Assembly: GCF_025465995.1 (NCBI RefSeq)
Contig: NZ_JANLNY010000006.1
Span: 248,001-312,000 of the forward strand
Length of the DNA stretch: 64,000 bases
Direction of reading: 5' to 3'
From: Pseudomonas sp. 5P_3.1_Bac2
GTDB lineage: Bacteria; Pseudomonadota; Gammaproteobacteria; Pseudomonadales; Pseudomonadaceae
Of the stretch, positions 47,654 through 58,264 are shown piece after piece. Numbering within the stretch: the stretch's first letter is position 1; each line of letters opens with the position of its first letter. Under the pieces are notes generated by a model. It made no database searches. It was not told where the DNA came from and was given only the letters and a program-made list of their open reading frames with translations. A program made the translations under genes and the position numbers.

Positions 47654-48703
47654 ATGCGCCAACTCCTGTTGCTGCTTGAAGCTGCTGTTATTCTGCTGGG
47701 CCTGCTGTTTGGCTTGGCCTTTTGGCAACAACGCGAAGCGTTGCAGCAACCACTGAAACTCGACCACGAATACCTGCTGGATGTGCCGGTCGGCGCCACG
47801 CCGGGCGGTGTGCTTAATCGTCTGGAAAGTGACGGCATCGTTGCCAACGCTTTTTGGCTGCGCCTGTACTGGCGCTTCAACCTGCCTACACAGCCGCTGC
47901 ACAGTGGTGAATATCGCCTGCTCCCGGGCCAGACTGCCACTGACATGCTTGAGTTATGGCGCAAGGGCGAGGTGGTGCAGTACAGCCTGACGCTGGTCGA
48001 GGGCTGGAATTTCCGCCAGGTGCGCGCCGCCTTGGCTAAGCAAACGCGTTTGGAGCAGAAACTAGGCCAGCTCAGCGATGAGCAGTTGATGAAGCAGTTG
48101 GGGCTCGAAGGACTCAACCCGGAAGGGCGCTTCTTTCCCGATACCTATCACTATGTGCGCGGCAATAGTGATGAGCAGTTGCTGAAAAAGGCCCATGCGC
48201 GCCTTGAACAGGTGCTCGAAGAAGAGTGGGCGCAGCGTGCCAGCGACTTGCCGTATAAAGAGCCTTACGACGCGCTGATCATGGCGTCGATGATCGAAAA
48301 AGAAACCGGGGTACCGACAGAGCGGACGCAAATTGCTGGGGTGTTTGTCCGGCGTTTGGCCATCGGCATGCGCCTGCAAACTGACCCGACGGTGATTTAT
48401 GGCATGGGTGAACGCTACAACGGCAAGATCACCCGCGCCGATTTGCGTGAACCAACGCCTTATAACACCTACACCATTGACGGCATGCCGCCGACGCCGA
48501 TTGCCTTGGTCGGCCGTGAAGCGATTCACGCCGCGCTCAATCCGCAGGCCGGCAACAGCCTATATTTCGTTGCCCGTGGCGACGGTAGCCATGTATTTTC
48601 CGCTAGCCTCGAGCAACATAATCGCGCCGTGCGTGAGTATCAGCTTAAGCGGCGCGCCGATTACCGTTCTAGTCCGGCAGCGGCGTCGCCCAATCAACAG
48701 TAA
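47654..48703 (+). CDS. mltG: Endolytic murein transglycosylase MltG
   Basis: MltG cuts nascent glycan strands and so sets their length. It is held in the inner membrane by an N-terminal helix (about residues 5-23). The 349-residue protein has the YceG-domain catalytic Glu in MASMIEKETGV followed by LAIGMRLQTDPTVIYG. ATG 47654 is one codon inside an alternative GTG. Confidence 0.95.
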   Translation: MRQLLLLLEAAVILLGLLFGLAFWQQREALQQPLKLDHEYLLDVPVGATPGGVLNRLESDGIVANAFWLRLYWRFNLPTQPLHSGEYRLLPGQTATDMLELWRKGEVVQYSLTLVEGWNFRQVRAALAKQTRLEQKLGQLSDEQLMKQLGLEGLNPEGRFFPDTYHYVRGNSDEQLLKKAHARLEQVLEEEWAQRASDLPYKEPYDALIMASMIEKETGVPTERTQIAGVFVRRLAIGMRLQTDPTVIYGMGERYNGKITRADLREPTPYNTYTIDGMPPTPIALVGREAIHAALNPQAGNSLYFVARGDGSHVFSASLEQHNRAVREYQLKRRADYRSSPAAASPNQQ

Positions 48704-50324
<1,621 letters not shown>

Positions 50325-50359
50325 AATCGGTGTCCTGAGAATAAGACTAGGAATGCCGC

Positions 50360-50716
50360 ATGAGTTTGCCTCCTAATTTAGGCCCGCGTAACGGAATCTT
50401 GTCCCTCACCATCAAGGACAAATCCGTGCTCTATGCGGCCTATATGCCGTTTATCAAAAACGGTGGGCTGTTTATTCCGACCAACAAAAGTTACAAGCTC
50501 GGCGACGAAGTCTTTATGTTGCTCAACCTGATGGAAGAGCCGGAGAAAATTCCGGTGGCCGGCAAGGTGGTGTGGATCACCCCTAAAGGCGCGCAAGGCA
50601 ACCGCGCCGCGGGTGTCGGCGTACAGTTCAACGATGGCGACAACAGCGCCCGCAACAAGATTGAAACCTATCTGGCCGGCGCGCTAACCTCGGACCGTCC
50701 CACCCACACCATGTAG
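50360..50716 (+). CDS. pilZ: Type IV pilus assembly protein PilZ
   Basis: PilZ is needed for type IV pilus formation and interacts with the PilB ATPase in other bacteria. The 118-residue protein begins MSLPPNLGPRNGILSL and ends TSDRPTHTM, very close to P. aeruginosa PilZ. Like that founding member it lacks the RxxxR motif, so it should not bind cyclic di-GMP. It follows holB in the conserved order. Confidence 0.97.
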   Translation: MSLPPNLGPRNGILSLTIKDKSVLYAAYMPFIKNGGLFIPTNKSYKLGDEVFMLLNLMEEPEKIPVAGKVVWITPKGAQGNRAAGVGVQFNDGDNSARNKIETYLAGALTSDRPTHTM

Positions 50717-50773
50717 TGTGGTCCCTCGATTTACGCGGCGCCTGCCGTCGCGCTTGTTAAGTGATTGTTAAAC

Positions 50774-51562
50774 ATGCTGGTTGATTCCCACTGTCACCTT
50801 GATCGCCTCGACCTGAGCGCCCGTAACGGCTCCCTGGATGAGGCGCTGCAGGCTGCCCGCGAGCGCGGCGTTGGCCATTTTCTGTGCATTGGCGTGAGCG
50901 CCGATAACGCCGCCGCCGTCAAAGGCATCGCCGAGCGTTACGCGGATGTCGACTGCTCGGTGGGCGTCCATCCGCTGGACTTAGCCCCCGGCGCCGCGCC
51001 AGCGCTGGATTGGTTGCTGGCAGAGTTGGATCACCCCAACGTGGTGGCCATCGGCGAGACTGGGCTGGATTATCACTACGAGCCCGAGGCAGCTGAGCTG
51101 CAGCAAGAGGCCTTCCGCTTGCACCTGCAGGCGGCGCAAATCACTGGCAAGCCGGTGATCGTACATACCCGCGAGGCCCGGGCCGATACCCTGCAACTAT
51201 TGCGTGAGGCGGCCTTGCCCCAGGCTGGTGTGTTGCACTGCTTCACCGAAGACTGGGCCATGGCCAAGGCGGCGTTGGATCTGGGCTTTTATATCTCGCT
51301 GTCGGGGATCGTCACCTTCCGCAATGCCGAGGCGTTGCGCGAAGTGGCCAAGCAGGTGCCGGCGGATCGTCTGCTGGTGGAGACGGATTCACCCTATCTG
51401 GCGCCGATTCCGCACCGGGGTAAGCCCAACCTGCCGGAGTACGTGCGCGATGTGGCCGAGTACCTGGCGCTGCTGCGCGGCGTTAGCTACGAGCAACTGG
51501 CCGAGCAGACCAGCGCCAACTTCCAGCGCTTGTTCCCCTTGGCGCGAGTTAAAGCGCTTTAG
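50774..51562 (+). CDS. tatD: TatD-family metal-dependent hydrolase
   Basis: TatD-family proteins are metal-dependent nucleases. The 262-residue protein shows the metal ligands in DSHCHLD, GETGLDY, HTR, HCF and ETDSPYLAP. ATG 50774 starts the conserved strand. An in-frame TTG 9 nt upstream is less likely. It precedes the RgsA small RNA, which is convergent. Confidence 0.93.
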   Translation: MLVDSHCHLDRLDLSARNGSLDEALQAARERGVGHFLCIGVSADNAAAVKGIAERYADVDCSVGVHPLDLAPGAAPALDWLLAELDHPNVVAIGETGLDYHYEPEAAELQQEAFRLHLQAAQITGKPVIVHTREARADTLQLLREAALPQAGVLHCFTEDWAMAKAALDLGFYISLSGIVTFRNAEALREVAKQVPADRLLVETDSPYLAPIPHRGKPNLPEYVRDVAEYLALLRGVSYEQLAEQTSANFQRLFPLARVKAL

Positions 51563-51573
51563 TTAGGCGCAGG

Positions 51574-51694
51574 CAAAAAAAACCCGGACTCTGGGGGGAG
51601 GAGTCCGGGTCAAGACCATTTGGAGCAAAACAAGGCAATTGGTCGGTATCGCCTTGTCTGGAGGGGCGCTTGGGGGTTACGCCGCGCACCAGTA
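51574..51694 (-). ncRNA. rgsA: Small RNA RgsA (P16)
   Basis: RgsA, first named P16, is a Pseudomonas small RNA of about 120 nt found next to tatD and controlled by RpoS and indirectly by GacA. Here the minus strand holds a strong terminator: a 10-bp stem (51582-51591 with 51601-51610) followed by a run of eight T residues. About 120 nt upstream lies a -10 of RpoS type. An internal hairpin with arms CAAGGC and GCCTTG is also present. Position, size, promoter and terminator agree with the family. Ends are predicted to within a few bases. Confidence 0.8.
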
Positions 51695-51700
51695 AGCTTC

Positions 51701-51707
51701 AGTATTG
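51701..51707 (-). promoter_or_regulatory. RpoS-type -10 element of rgsA
   Basis: CAATACT on the minus strand differs by one base from the RpoS-preferred CTATACT. It predicts a transcript start near 51694, matching the known length of RgsA. Confidence 0.65.
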
Positions 51708-51784
51708 GCGAAGATTGCCGAACGTCCAGCCCGTTTCCCCTAACCGTTAAACAAATTTGGAATACTCCGAGCCGTGCTGATTGC

Positions 51785-52918
51785 TCAGCCTGTGGCTAAC
51801 TGGTGTAGCACCGCCAAGCTTTGCTCAATAATCCCTTGCGGGGTGTAAAAGTGTGGCGAAAAACGAATGCCGGGGCCCCGTTGCACGCAGATGATCTGCT
51901 CCTGCTTCAATGCCTCGAACAGCTCGGCGTGCTGCCAGCCATCCAGGCTAAAGGTCAGAATGCCGCTACGCCGTTGCTCCTCCGTGGCGCTATGGATACG
52001 CGCGCCGGGTAGTCGCTGGATGCCATCCAACAGCCACTGCACACGCTCATGCACGGCTTGCTCAACCTGCGCCATGCCGACTTCTTCGAGCAGCGACAGG
52101 CTAGCATCCAGCGCCACCGCACCGAGCATATTCGGGCTGCCGCACTCAAAACGTCGGGCACTGTCGGCCGGCTGCCACTCGCTGCGGCTGAAGTCGCTGG
52201 CGTTCTCCAGCATGTGCCAGCCGTATTCGTGCAGCTTGAGCTGTGGGCGCAGGTCGCTGCGGCAATAGAACACGCCTAACCCCTCAGGGCCGAGCATCCA
52301 TTTGTGACCGTCGGCCATGGCAAAGGCGCAATTGCAGCTTTGCACATCAAACGCTAAGGCACCGAGCTGCTGGATGGCATCGACGCACAGCAGCACGCCA
52401 CGGGCGTCACAGCCTTGACCCAAACGCGGCAGGTCTAGGCGCAGGCCGCTGGCAAACTGCACCGCGCTGATCGCCATCAGGCGTGTGCGTGGCCCGCAGG
52501 CGGCGAGCAGGGCACCTTCAGCATCGCCGCCATGCAGATTGACTTTGATCACTTCCACGCCTTGCGGCGCCAGGGCCTCCCAGACGATACGGTTGGAGGG
52601 GAATTCTTCATCGCTGATGATGATTTGATCGCCGGCGCGCCAATCCAGGCCAAAGGCCACATAGGAGAGGGCTTGCGAGGTGTTTTTCACCAGCGCGATG
52701 TCTTTGTGTGAGGGCGCGTTGAGCAGGCGCTGCAAGCGTTGGCGCAGGCCGCGCTCCATCTGCAGCCAGTTGCTGTAATCGCGCGCACCGACCTGCGCGT
52801 TCTCCACGGCGAAGCGCTGCAGCGCTTGTACTGAGCGCTGCGGCCAAGGGGCGACGGCTGCGTGGTTGAGGTAGCGCAGGCCGGGTAAAAGGGGAAACTC
52901 GTCTTGAACAGCGTACAT
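51785..52918 (-). CDS. Class V aminotransferase-fold PLP enzyme
   Basis: This 377-residue protein is a fold-type I PLP enzyme of the SufS/isopenicillin-N-epimerase-like group. The likely PLP lysine is in ADGHKWMLGPEG (near residue 203), and the aspartate in the preceding CVDAIQQLGA segment contacts the cofactor. The N terminus YLNHAAVAPWP is typical. The group includes cysteine desulfurases and lyases, and the substrate is not evident. It is divergent from the TetR gene and upstream of rgsA. Confidence 0.85.
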   Translation of the reverse strand: MYAVQDEFPLLPGLRYLNHAAVAPWPQRSVQALQRFAVENAQVGARDYSNWLQMERGLRQRLQRLLNAPSHKDIALVKNTSQALSYVAFGLDWRAGDQIIISDEEFPSNRIVWEALAPQGVEVIKVNLHGGDAEGALLAACGPRTRLMAISAVQFASGLRLDLPRLGQGCDARGVLLCVDAIQQLGALAFDVQSCNCAFAMADGHKWMLGPEGLGVFYCRSDLRPQLKLHEYGWHMLENASDFSRSEWQPADSARRFECGSPNMLGAVALDASLSLLEEVGMAQVEQAVHERVQWLLDGIQRLPGARIHSATEEQRRSGILTFSLDGWQHAELFEALKQEQIICVQRGPGIRFSPHFYTPQGIIEQSLAVLHQLATG

Positions 52919-52993
52919 AGGTGGATGATCCGTGCAATTTGTCGTTAGTTAGGCATAATAGGCTGCTTCATTTTTCGACTCTGTAGTCCTTTT

Positions 52994-53632
52994 ATGCATA
53001 AAGAACCCCGCAAGGTCCGCGAGTTTCGCCGTCGCGAGCAGGAAATTCTCGACACAGCACTAAAGCTCTTCCTGGAGCAGGGGGAGGACAGCGTAACGGT
53101 GGAGATGATTGCCGATACCGTCGGTATCGGTAAAGGCACCATCTATAAGCACTTCAAGTCCAAGGCGGAGGTCTACCTGCGCCTGATGCTCGATTACGAG
53201 CGCGATTTGAACCAGCTGCTGCACTCGGCCGATGTCGACCGCGACAAAGAGGCGCTGTCGCGCGCCTATTTTGAATTCCGCATGCGTGATCCGCAGCGCT
53301 ATCGCTTATTCGACCGCCTGGAAGAAAAAGTGGTGAAGGGCAACCAAGTGCCAGAAATGGTCGAGCAGTTGCACAAGATCCGTGCCTCCAACTTTGATCG
53401 CCTGACGCAACTGATCAAAGGCCGCATCAGCGAAGGCAAGCTGGAAGACGTGCCGCCGTACTTCCACTTCTGCGCGGCTTGGGCCTTGGTTCATGGCGCC
53501 GTGGCGCTGTACCACTCGCCGTTCTGGAGCAATGTGCTGGAGGATCAGGAAGGTTTCTTCCAGTTCCTCATGGATATCGGCGTGCGCATGGGTAACAAGC
53601 GCAAACGCGAAGGCGATACTCCGGCCAGTTAA
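52994..53632 (+). CDS. TetR-family transcriptional regulator
   Basis: The 212-residue protein has an N-terminal helix-turn-helix (about residues 15-65, with VTVEMIADTVGIGKGTIYKHFKSK) and a C-terminal ligand-binding part. It corresponds in position to P. aeruginosa PA2957. Its target is unknown; the divergent aminotransferase gene is a candidate. It closes the conserved backbone block in this window. Confidence 0.9.
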   Translation: MHKEPRKVREFRRREQEILDTALKLFLEQGEDSVTVEMIADTVGIGKGTIYKHFKSKAEVYLRLMLDYERDLNQLLHSADVDRDKEALSRAYFEFRMRDPQRYRLFDRLEEKVVKGNQVPEMVEQLHKIRASNFDRLTQLIKGRISEGKLEDVPPYFHFCAAWALVHGAVALYHSPFWSNVLEDQEGFFQFLMDIGVRMGNKRKREGDTPAS

Positions 53633-53674
53633 CCGGCGCGGCACAGCCTTGGGTTAAGCCGCGAGCAAGGGCTC

Positions 53675-54160
53675 TTATAGCGATGCCAGCAACTTGGCCA
53701 GCAATTGGCTGAGTTGCTCCTGCTCCTGCTCACTGAGCGCGGCCAGCATCTGTTGCTCATTGGCCACATGTAACTCAATCAACTCATCGATCAGGGCAAG
53801 CCCGGCGGCGGTCAGGTAGACCAAAGTGCCCCGGCGGTCGTGAGGGTTTTTCTGACGTTCAACCCAGCCATCTTTCTCCAGCCGGTCAATACGGTTAGTC
53901 ATGCCGCCCGAAGACACCATGGTCGCTTCGTACAGCGCCGTCGGCGTCAGCGCATAGGGCTGTCCTGAGCGGCGCAGGGTAGCCAGCACGTCAAACTCTC
54001 CAGGCTGCAAACCGAAGCGATTAAACAGCGGATTGAGGTGGGTGTGGCTGATCACGTTCACCACTTCGCCCAGACGCCCCACCAGCAACATAGGCAGGCC
54101 CGGCAATTGCGGTTTTTCCTGCGCCCATTGATTTACCGCATTTTCAGCACGATCGGTCAT
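53675..54160 (-). CDS. MarR-family transcriptional regulator
   Basis: The 161-residue protein has the winged helix of MarR (about residues 45-120), including LTPTALYEATMVSSGGMTNRIDRLEKDGWVER and the wing DRRGTLVYLT. It is divergent from an MFS transporter gene across an 81-bp gap holding an 18-bp near-palindrome, so it probably represses both. The ligand is unknown. Confidence 0.9.
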   Translation of the reverse strand: MTDRAENAVNQWAQEKPQLPGLPMLLVGRLGEVVNVISHTHLNPLFNRFGLQPGEFDVLATLRRSGQPYALTPTALYEATMVSSGGMTNRIDRLEKDGWVERQKNPHDRRGTLVYLTAAGLALIDELIELHVANEQQMLAALSEQEQEQLSQLLAKLLASL

Positions 54161-54172
54161 TGTCTGATCACT

Positions 54173-54190
54173 TATATTGATATTAAGATA
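54173..54190. promoter_or_regulatory. Near-palindromic operator between the marR and MFS genes
   Basis: TATATTGATATTAAGATA matches its own reverse complement at 14 of 18 positions, with AT-rich arms typical of MarR-family sites. It lies 13 bp from the marR start and about 51 bp from the MFS start. Confidence 0.6.
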
Positions 54191-54241
54191 CTTTACCTAG
54201 AGATAATCCGCCTTAAATTAACTCAGCAGAAGGAATTGTGC

Positions 54242-55426
54242 ATGCACGCCCCTATGGCCTCCCAGAAAGCTGCCCATGCCGATTGGCTGGTGCTGTTGGC
54301 GATCATTCTCCTAGGCCTGAACTTGCGGCCGATTCTAGCCAGTGTCGGGCCTTTATTGGACATGATCCAACAAGCCACGGCCATGGACAGCAGCCGCGCT
54401 GGTTTGCTCACCACCTTGCCGGTTTTGGCCATGGGCCTGTGTGCTTTGGCTGGGGTTTGGCTGCAGCGCTGGTGGGGGGAATACAGCCTAGTGCTGCTGG
54501 GCGTGGCGATCATCGGCCTAGCTTGCGCCGCACGTTGGTGGCTGCAAGACAGCGCCAGTCTGATCGCCAGCGCGGCGTTGGGCGGGCTGGGCATTGCCCT
54601 GGTGCAAACCCTGCTGCCGAGCTTTATCAAACGCCGCTTCGCCAGTCGCGCCAGTTTGGTCATGGGGATTTACAGCACGGCGATTATGTCCGGCGCTGCC
54701 ATGGCTGCAGCCAGCGTGGCACCGTTAGCTGCGAGGACGCAGTGGAACTTCGCTCTGGCCTTTTGGGCGCTGCCGGCCTTGTTCGCGGTTGTGCTGTGGG
54801 CGCAGGCCGGGCGTGGGCTGCAGCGCCAGCGCAACAGCGTGCATGTGTCATTACCGCTTAAGCAGGGTCGGGCCTGGATGCTGATGCTGTTTTTTGCCAT
54901 CGGTACTGGCGCCTACACCCTGATGCTGGCCTGGCTGCCGCCGTTTTACACGCAACTGGGGTGGAGTGCAGCGCAAAGTGGTTTGCTGCTGGGTTTGTTG
55001 ACGCTGATGGAAGTGACGGCGGGCATTCTGGTGTCGCTATTGATTAGCGTCTGCCCGGATCGCCGCGTGCTGCTGTATGCCGCATTGGGGGCCCAAGTGC
55101 TGGGCTTGGCGGCGCTGATTGTGGCGCCCAACAGTTTGGCATTAGTGGCGGTGGTGCTGATTGGTTTAGGCATTGGTGCGATTTTCCCGCTAAGCCTGAT
55201 TGTCAGCCTCGACCATGTCGAACACCCGCAGCAAGCGGGCGCCATGCTCAGCTTTGTTCAGGGCGGTGGTTATGCGCTGGCCAGTCTGATGCCCCTGCTG
55301 GCGGGGTTTATCCGTGAGCAACTAAGCGCGTTGACCTTAGCCTGGCTGCTGATGCTGGCGGGGGTTGCGGTACAGCTGCTAATGGCCCGCAGCTTTACTC
55401 CAGGTTCTAAACTCGACCTTAGCTAA
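54242..55426 (+). CDS. MFS transporter, CynX/NimT type
   Basis: The 394-residue protein has about twelve hydrophobic segments and the pattern LGLNLRPILASVGPLLDMI near the N terminus, as in CynX/NimT family exporters or importers of small anions or nitroimidazoles. ATG 54242 follows AAGGAA. A longer in-frame start would read through the operator and into marR. Substrate not identifiable. Confidence 0.85.
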   Translation: MHAPMASQKAAHADWLVLLAIILLGLNLRPILASVGPLLDMIQQATAMDSSRAGLLTTLPVLAMGLCALAGVWLQRWWGEYSLVLLGVAIIGLACAARWWLQDSASLIASAALGGLGIALVQTLLPSFIKRRFASRASLVMGIYSTAIMSGAAMAAASVAPLAARTQWNFALAFWALPALFAVVLWAQAGRGLQRQRNSVHVSLPLKQGRAWMLMLFFAIGTGAYTLMLAWLPPFYTQLGWSAAQSGLLLGLLTLMEVTAGILVSLLISVCPDRRVLLYAALGAQVLGLAALIVAPNSLALVAVVLIGLGIGAIFPLSLIVSLDHVEHPQQAGAMLSFVQGGGYALASLMPLLAGFIREQLSALTLAWLLMLAGVAVQLLMARSFTPGSKLDLS

Positions 55427-55915
55427 CTGACCAGGGCCCAACTGAGCTGGACGCGGGCTTAGGGGGATTATCACTGCTTATCTTTGTGGCGGTTGCATCA
55501 GAGCCAGCGTGGTCATCGGTGTGGTTTTTGGCCGCAAGCGCAAAGACCAGTGCGGTCGAATTTGCGAGGGCACCAGATTAGGACTGCGGACGTGCTTAAG
55601 GTTAAACGAGAAAGACGTTTCTGGGTTCTGCCCGCCACGACTCTTGATAGGTGATCGCGACGTTTCGCAACGATTCATTCATCTGCTTAATGTGGGGCCG
55701 AGCGCAATAGCAGTAGCGATGGAGGCGCATTGTTTTAATGCGCAGGTCATCCCCAGAAAACTGAGGACCCCGGCGAAGCGGATCTGCCCATGCAGATCAA
55801 GGGTCGAGAGGAGCGCGAATACCAAGCTAGTGGCGAGATCGGCGAAGGGCAGGGCAGTAAAGCCGGGATTGGTTATGGGCTCAATGATGGGGCGGATGAT
55901 CTACGTACCAGAAGC
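55427..55915. other. Gene-poor stretch, possibly degraded coding sequence
   Basis: These 489 bp contain no gene I can support. A GTG-started 152-codon plus-strand frame (55509-55967) has an unusual Arg/Cys-rich composition, no ribosome binding site and no recognisable motif. On the minus strand a 72-codon open stretch (about 55685-55900) reads like a hydrophobic protein fragment, but a stop lies just before it and it has no start. It may be a decayed gene between two accessory units. Confidence 0.4.
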
Positions 55916-55945
55916 TGAGGCTGCGGATAACCCGCAGCCCTCAGT
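55916..55945 (-). terminator. Hairpin downstream of the tcy operon
   Basis: CTGAGGCTGCGG (55916-55927) pairs with CCGCAGCCCTCAG (55933-55945) with one bulge. It lies 38 bp after the tcyN stop. No T-tract follows on the minus strand, so termination strength is uncertain. Confidence 0.5.
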
Positions 55946-55982
55946 CCAGTCTGTGCGCCGAGCGTAAGGCGGGCGCATAGGT

Positions 55983-56771
55983 TTAGGCCAAGCTATCGCC
56001 AATAAACTTGCGCAAAAACAGGCGGGTGCGTTCCTCGCGCGGGGCGCTGAACAGTTCTTTGGCTGGGCCTTGCTCGACGATCACGCCCTGGTCGATAAAG
56101 ATCGCCCGGTTGGCCACGTCACGGGCAAAACTCATCTCGTGGGTGACGATCACTAGGGTGCGTTGCTCCTCGGCCAAGGCGCGGATGGTCGCCAGCACTT
56201 CGCCGACTAGCTCCGGGTCCAGCGCTGAAGTGGGTTCGTCGAACAAGATCACCTGCGGTTGCATGGCCAATGCCCGGGCAATGGCTACGCGTTGTTGCTG
56301 GCCGCCGGATAAGCGTTTTGGATAGGCATTTTCTTTACCGGCCAAACCGACCTTGGCCAGCAGTGCCCGGCCACGTTCGATGGCGCTGGCGCGGGGCTCC
56401 TTCTGTACCACCACAGGCCCTTCGATGACGTTCTCCAGTGCTGTGCGATGGGGGAATAGGTTAAAGCTCTGGAATACGAAGCTGACCTGCTGGCGCAGTT
56501 TGCGGATCAGACCTTGCTGGGCCTTGAGCGGTTTGGCCGCGTTGATCTCGATATCACCGACGCGGATGCTGCCGCTGTCTGGGGTTTCCAGCAGGTTTAG
56601 GCTGCGCAGCAAGGTGGTTTTGCCCGAGCCACTGGGGCCGATAATGGCCAGCACCTCGCCGGGTTGGATATCCAGATCAATGCCCTTGAGCACGGCTTGG
56701 CCGGAAAAGGATTTAGTCAGGCCGCGCACGCTGATCATCGGCTGGTTTAAGGATGCGGCAGGACTGCTCAT
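55983..56771 (-). CDS. tcyN: Cystine-type amino acid ABC transporter ATPase
   Basis: This 262-residue ATPase belongs to the polar amino acid uptake family. It has Walker A GPSGSGKTT, the Q-loop FVFQSFNLFPHRTALENV, the signature [15 protein letters not shown], Walker B VILFDEPTSALD and the H-loop VTHEMS. ATG 56771 overlaps the permease stop (ATGA) and replaces a longer in-frame start inside the permease gene. With tcyL, tcyJ and dcyD it matches the E. coli cystine importer cluster (fliY-dcyD-yecS-yecC). Confidence 0.9.
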   Translation of the reverse strand: MSSPAASLNQPMISVRGLTKSFSGQAVLKGIDLDIQPGEVLAIIGPSGSGKTTLLRSLNLLETPDSGSIRVGDIEINAAKPLKAQQGLIRKLRQQVSFVFQSFNLFPHRTALENVIEGPVVVQKEPRASAIERGRALLAKVGLAGKENAYPKRLSGGQQQRVAIARALAMQPQVILFDEPTSALDPELVGEVLATIRALAEEQRTLVIVTHEMSFARDVANRAIFIDQGVIVEQGPAKELFSAPREERTRLFLRKFIGDSLA

Positions 56772-57436
56772 AGGGCTTGCTCGTGACGATTGACCCGCGC
56801 TTCCAAGCGGCTTTGCAGGTGGGCCAGGATGCTGGCCAGCAACCAATAGAGCAGCGCGGCGGCCAGGTACATGGTGAAGATTTCAAAGGTGCGCGCGGTA
56901 ATCAGTTGCGCCTGGCGGAACAGCTCCGGCACCTGAATGGTGGCGGCCATGGCGGTGTCTTTCACCAGGGCGATAAAGCTGTTGCCCAAGGGCGGTAAGG
57001 CGGTGCGCGCGGCTTGCGGCAGAATGGTGCGGTACAGGGTTTGTACTTTGCTCATGCCGATGCTGGCGCTGGCTTCCCATTGGCCCTGATCAACCGAGGC
57101 GATGGCGGCGCGCAGAATCTCCGCCACATAGGCGGCCATATTTAGCGATAAACCGAGCAGCGCAGCGGGGATTGGGTCCAACTGCAACCCCACTTCCGGC
57201 AAACCGTAATAGATCATAAACAGCTGCACCAGCAGCGGTGTGCCACGGAAAAACGACACGTAGATACGTGACAGCCAGCGCAGTGGAGCGATGCCATAGA
57301 GGCGGGTGATGGCCAGCAAAAAACCCAAGAGCAGGCCAAAAAACATGCCGCCTAAACTCAGGCCGACGGTGTACAGCGCGCCCTTCAGCAGAAACGGCGC
57401 GCTGTCCAGTGCGAGCTGCAAACTGACATCGATCAT
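56768..57436 (-). CDS. tcyL: Cystine-type amino acid ABC transporter permease
   Basis: The 222-residue permease has about five membrane helices and the HisM-family segment around YVAEILRAAIASVDQGQWEASASIGMSK, the loop that docks to the ATPase. It overlaps tcyJ by 4 nt and tcyN by 4 nt, showing tight coupling. Substrate assignment comes from dcyD and the TcyJ-like binding protein. Confidence 0.9.
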   Translation of the reverse strand: MIDVSLQLALDSAPFLLKGALYTVGLSLGGMFFGLLLGFLLAITRLYGIAPLRWLSRIYVSFFRGTPLLVQLFMIYYGLPEVGLQLDPIPAALLGLSLNMAAYVAEILRAAIASVDQGQWEASASIGMSKVQTLYRTILPQAARTALPPLGNSFIALVKDTAMAATIQVPELFRQAQLITARTFEIFTMYLAAALLYWLLASILAHLQSRLEARVNRHEQAL

Positions 57437-58233
57437 TGGCTTACGTCAGCCTTAAACCACTTCTCGGAAATCGCTTTTAAGGTGCCGTCGGCTTTGAGCT
57501 TGGCGATGGCTTTATCCAACGCCGCGAGCAGCTTGGGGTTGCCTTTGCGCAGGGCGATGCCAGCTTGTTGCGGGGCGAAGGGCTCGCCTGCGAGGGCCAA
57601 GGTGTCACCGGTTTTCGAGATCAGTTCAAAGGCGGCTATACGATCGCCGAGGATCGCATCCACCCGGCCCAGGCGTACATCTTGGTTACGCGAGGCATCG
57701 TCATCGTAGTTGCGGATATCCGCCTCGGGCACGTTGTCCTTGAGCCACTGCTGGTAGTTGCTGCCCAGCACTACACCGACTTTTTTCCCGGCCAGATCAG
57801 AAGGTTTGTGGAACTGGTCTTCTTGGCCCTTGCGGGTCAGCACTTGGATGCCGGAAATGGTGTATGGCGTGCTGAAGTCGAATTTCTTTTTACGCTCTTC
57901 AGAAATGGTCACCTGGTTGATCACCACGTCGAGGCGGCCTGATTCCAGTGCGGCGAGGATGCCGTCCCATTTACTTGGCTGGAACACCGCTTTAACGCCC
58001 AGCTCCTTGGCCACGGCCTCGGCGAACTCGACTTCAAAGCCGCTCAGCTTGCCGTTTTCATCTTGGAAGTTGAAGGGTGGGTAGGTGCCTTCAAGACCGA
58101 TCTTGATGGCGCCGTTTTTTTCTATTTGGTCTAGTAGGTCAGCGGCGCTGGCAGTGTGTGCGGCAAACCCGGCAAACAGCACAAAGCCCAAACCTAAGGC
58201 TTTGAATTGGCGGCGAAAGAGAGTCATGTCCAT
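57433..58233 (-). CDS. tcyJ: Cystine-type ABC transporter substrate-binding protein
   Basis: This 266-residue family 3 solute-binding protein has an N-terminal signal ending near HTASA (residue 31). The mature part begins with KIGLEGTYPPFNFQDENGKLSGFEVEF split over the first domain, as in FliY/TcyJ. It should capture cystine or related compounds in the periplasm. ATG 58227 is a possible alternative start. An inverted repeat and AT-rich promoter-like DNA lie between it and dcyD. Confidence 0.9.
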   Translation of the reverse strand: MDMTLFRRQFKALGLGFVLFAGFAAHTASAADLLDQIEKNGAIKIGLEGTYPPFNFQDENGKLSGFEVEFAEAVAKELGVKAVFQPSKWDGILAALESGRLDVVINQVTISEERKKKFDFSTPYTISGIQVLTRKGQEDQFHKPSDLAGKKVGVVLGSNYQQWLKDNVPEADIRNYDDDASRNQDVRLGRVDAILGDRIAAFELISKTGDTLALAGEPFAPQQAGIALRKGNPKLLAALDKAIAKLKADGTLKAISEKWFKADVSQ

Positions 58234-58264
58234 ATCGATAACCTTTAGCGGCAGTCAAAAGTGG

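Noticed and set aside
55509..55967. 152-codon plus-strand frame in the gene-poor stretch
   Set aside because: GTG start without ribosome binding site, Arg/Cys-rich composition unlike neighbouring proteins, and overlap with a hairpin. Not supported as a gene.
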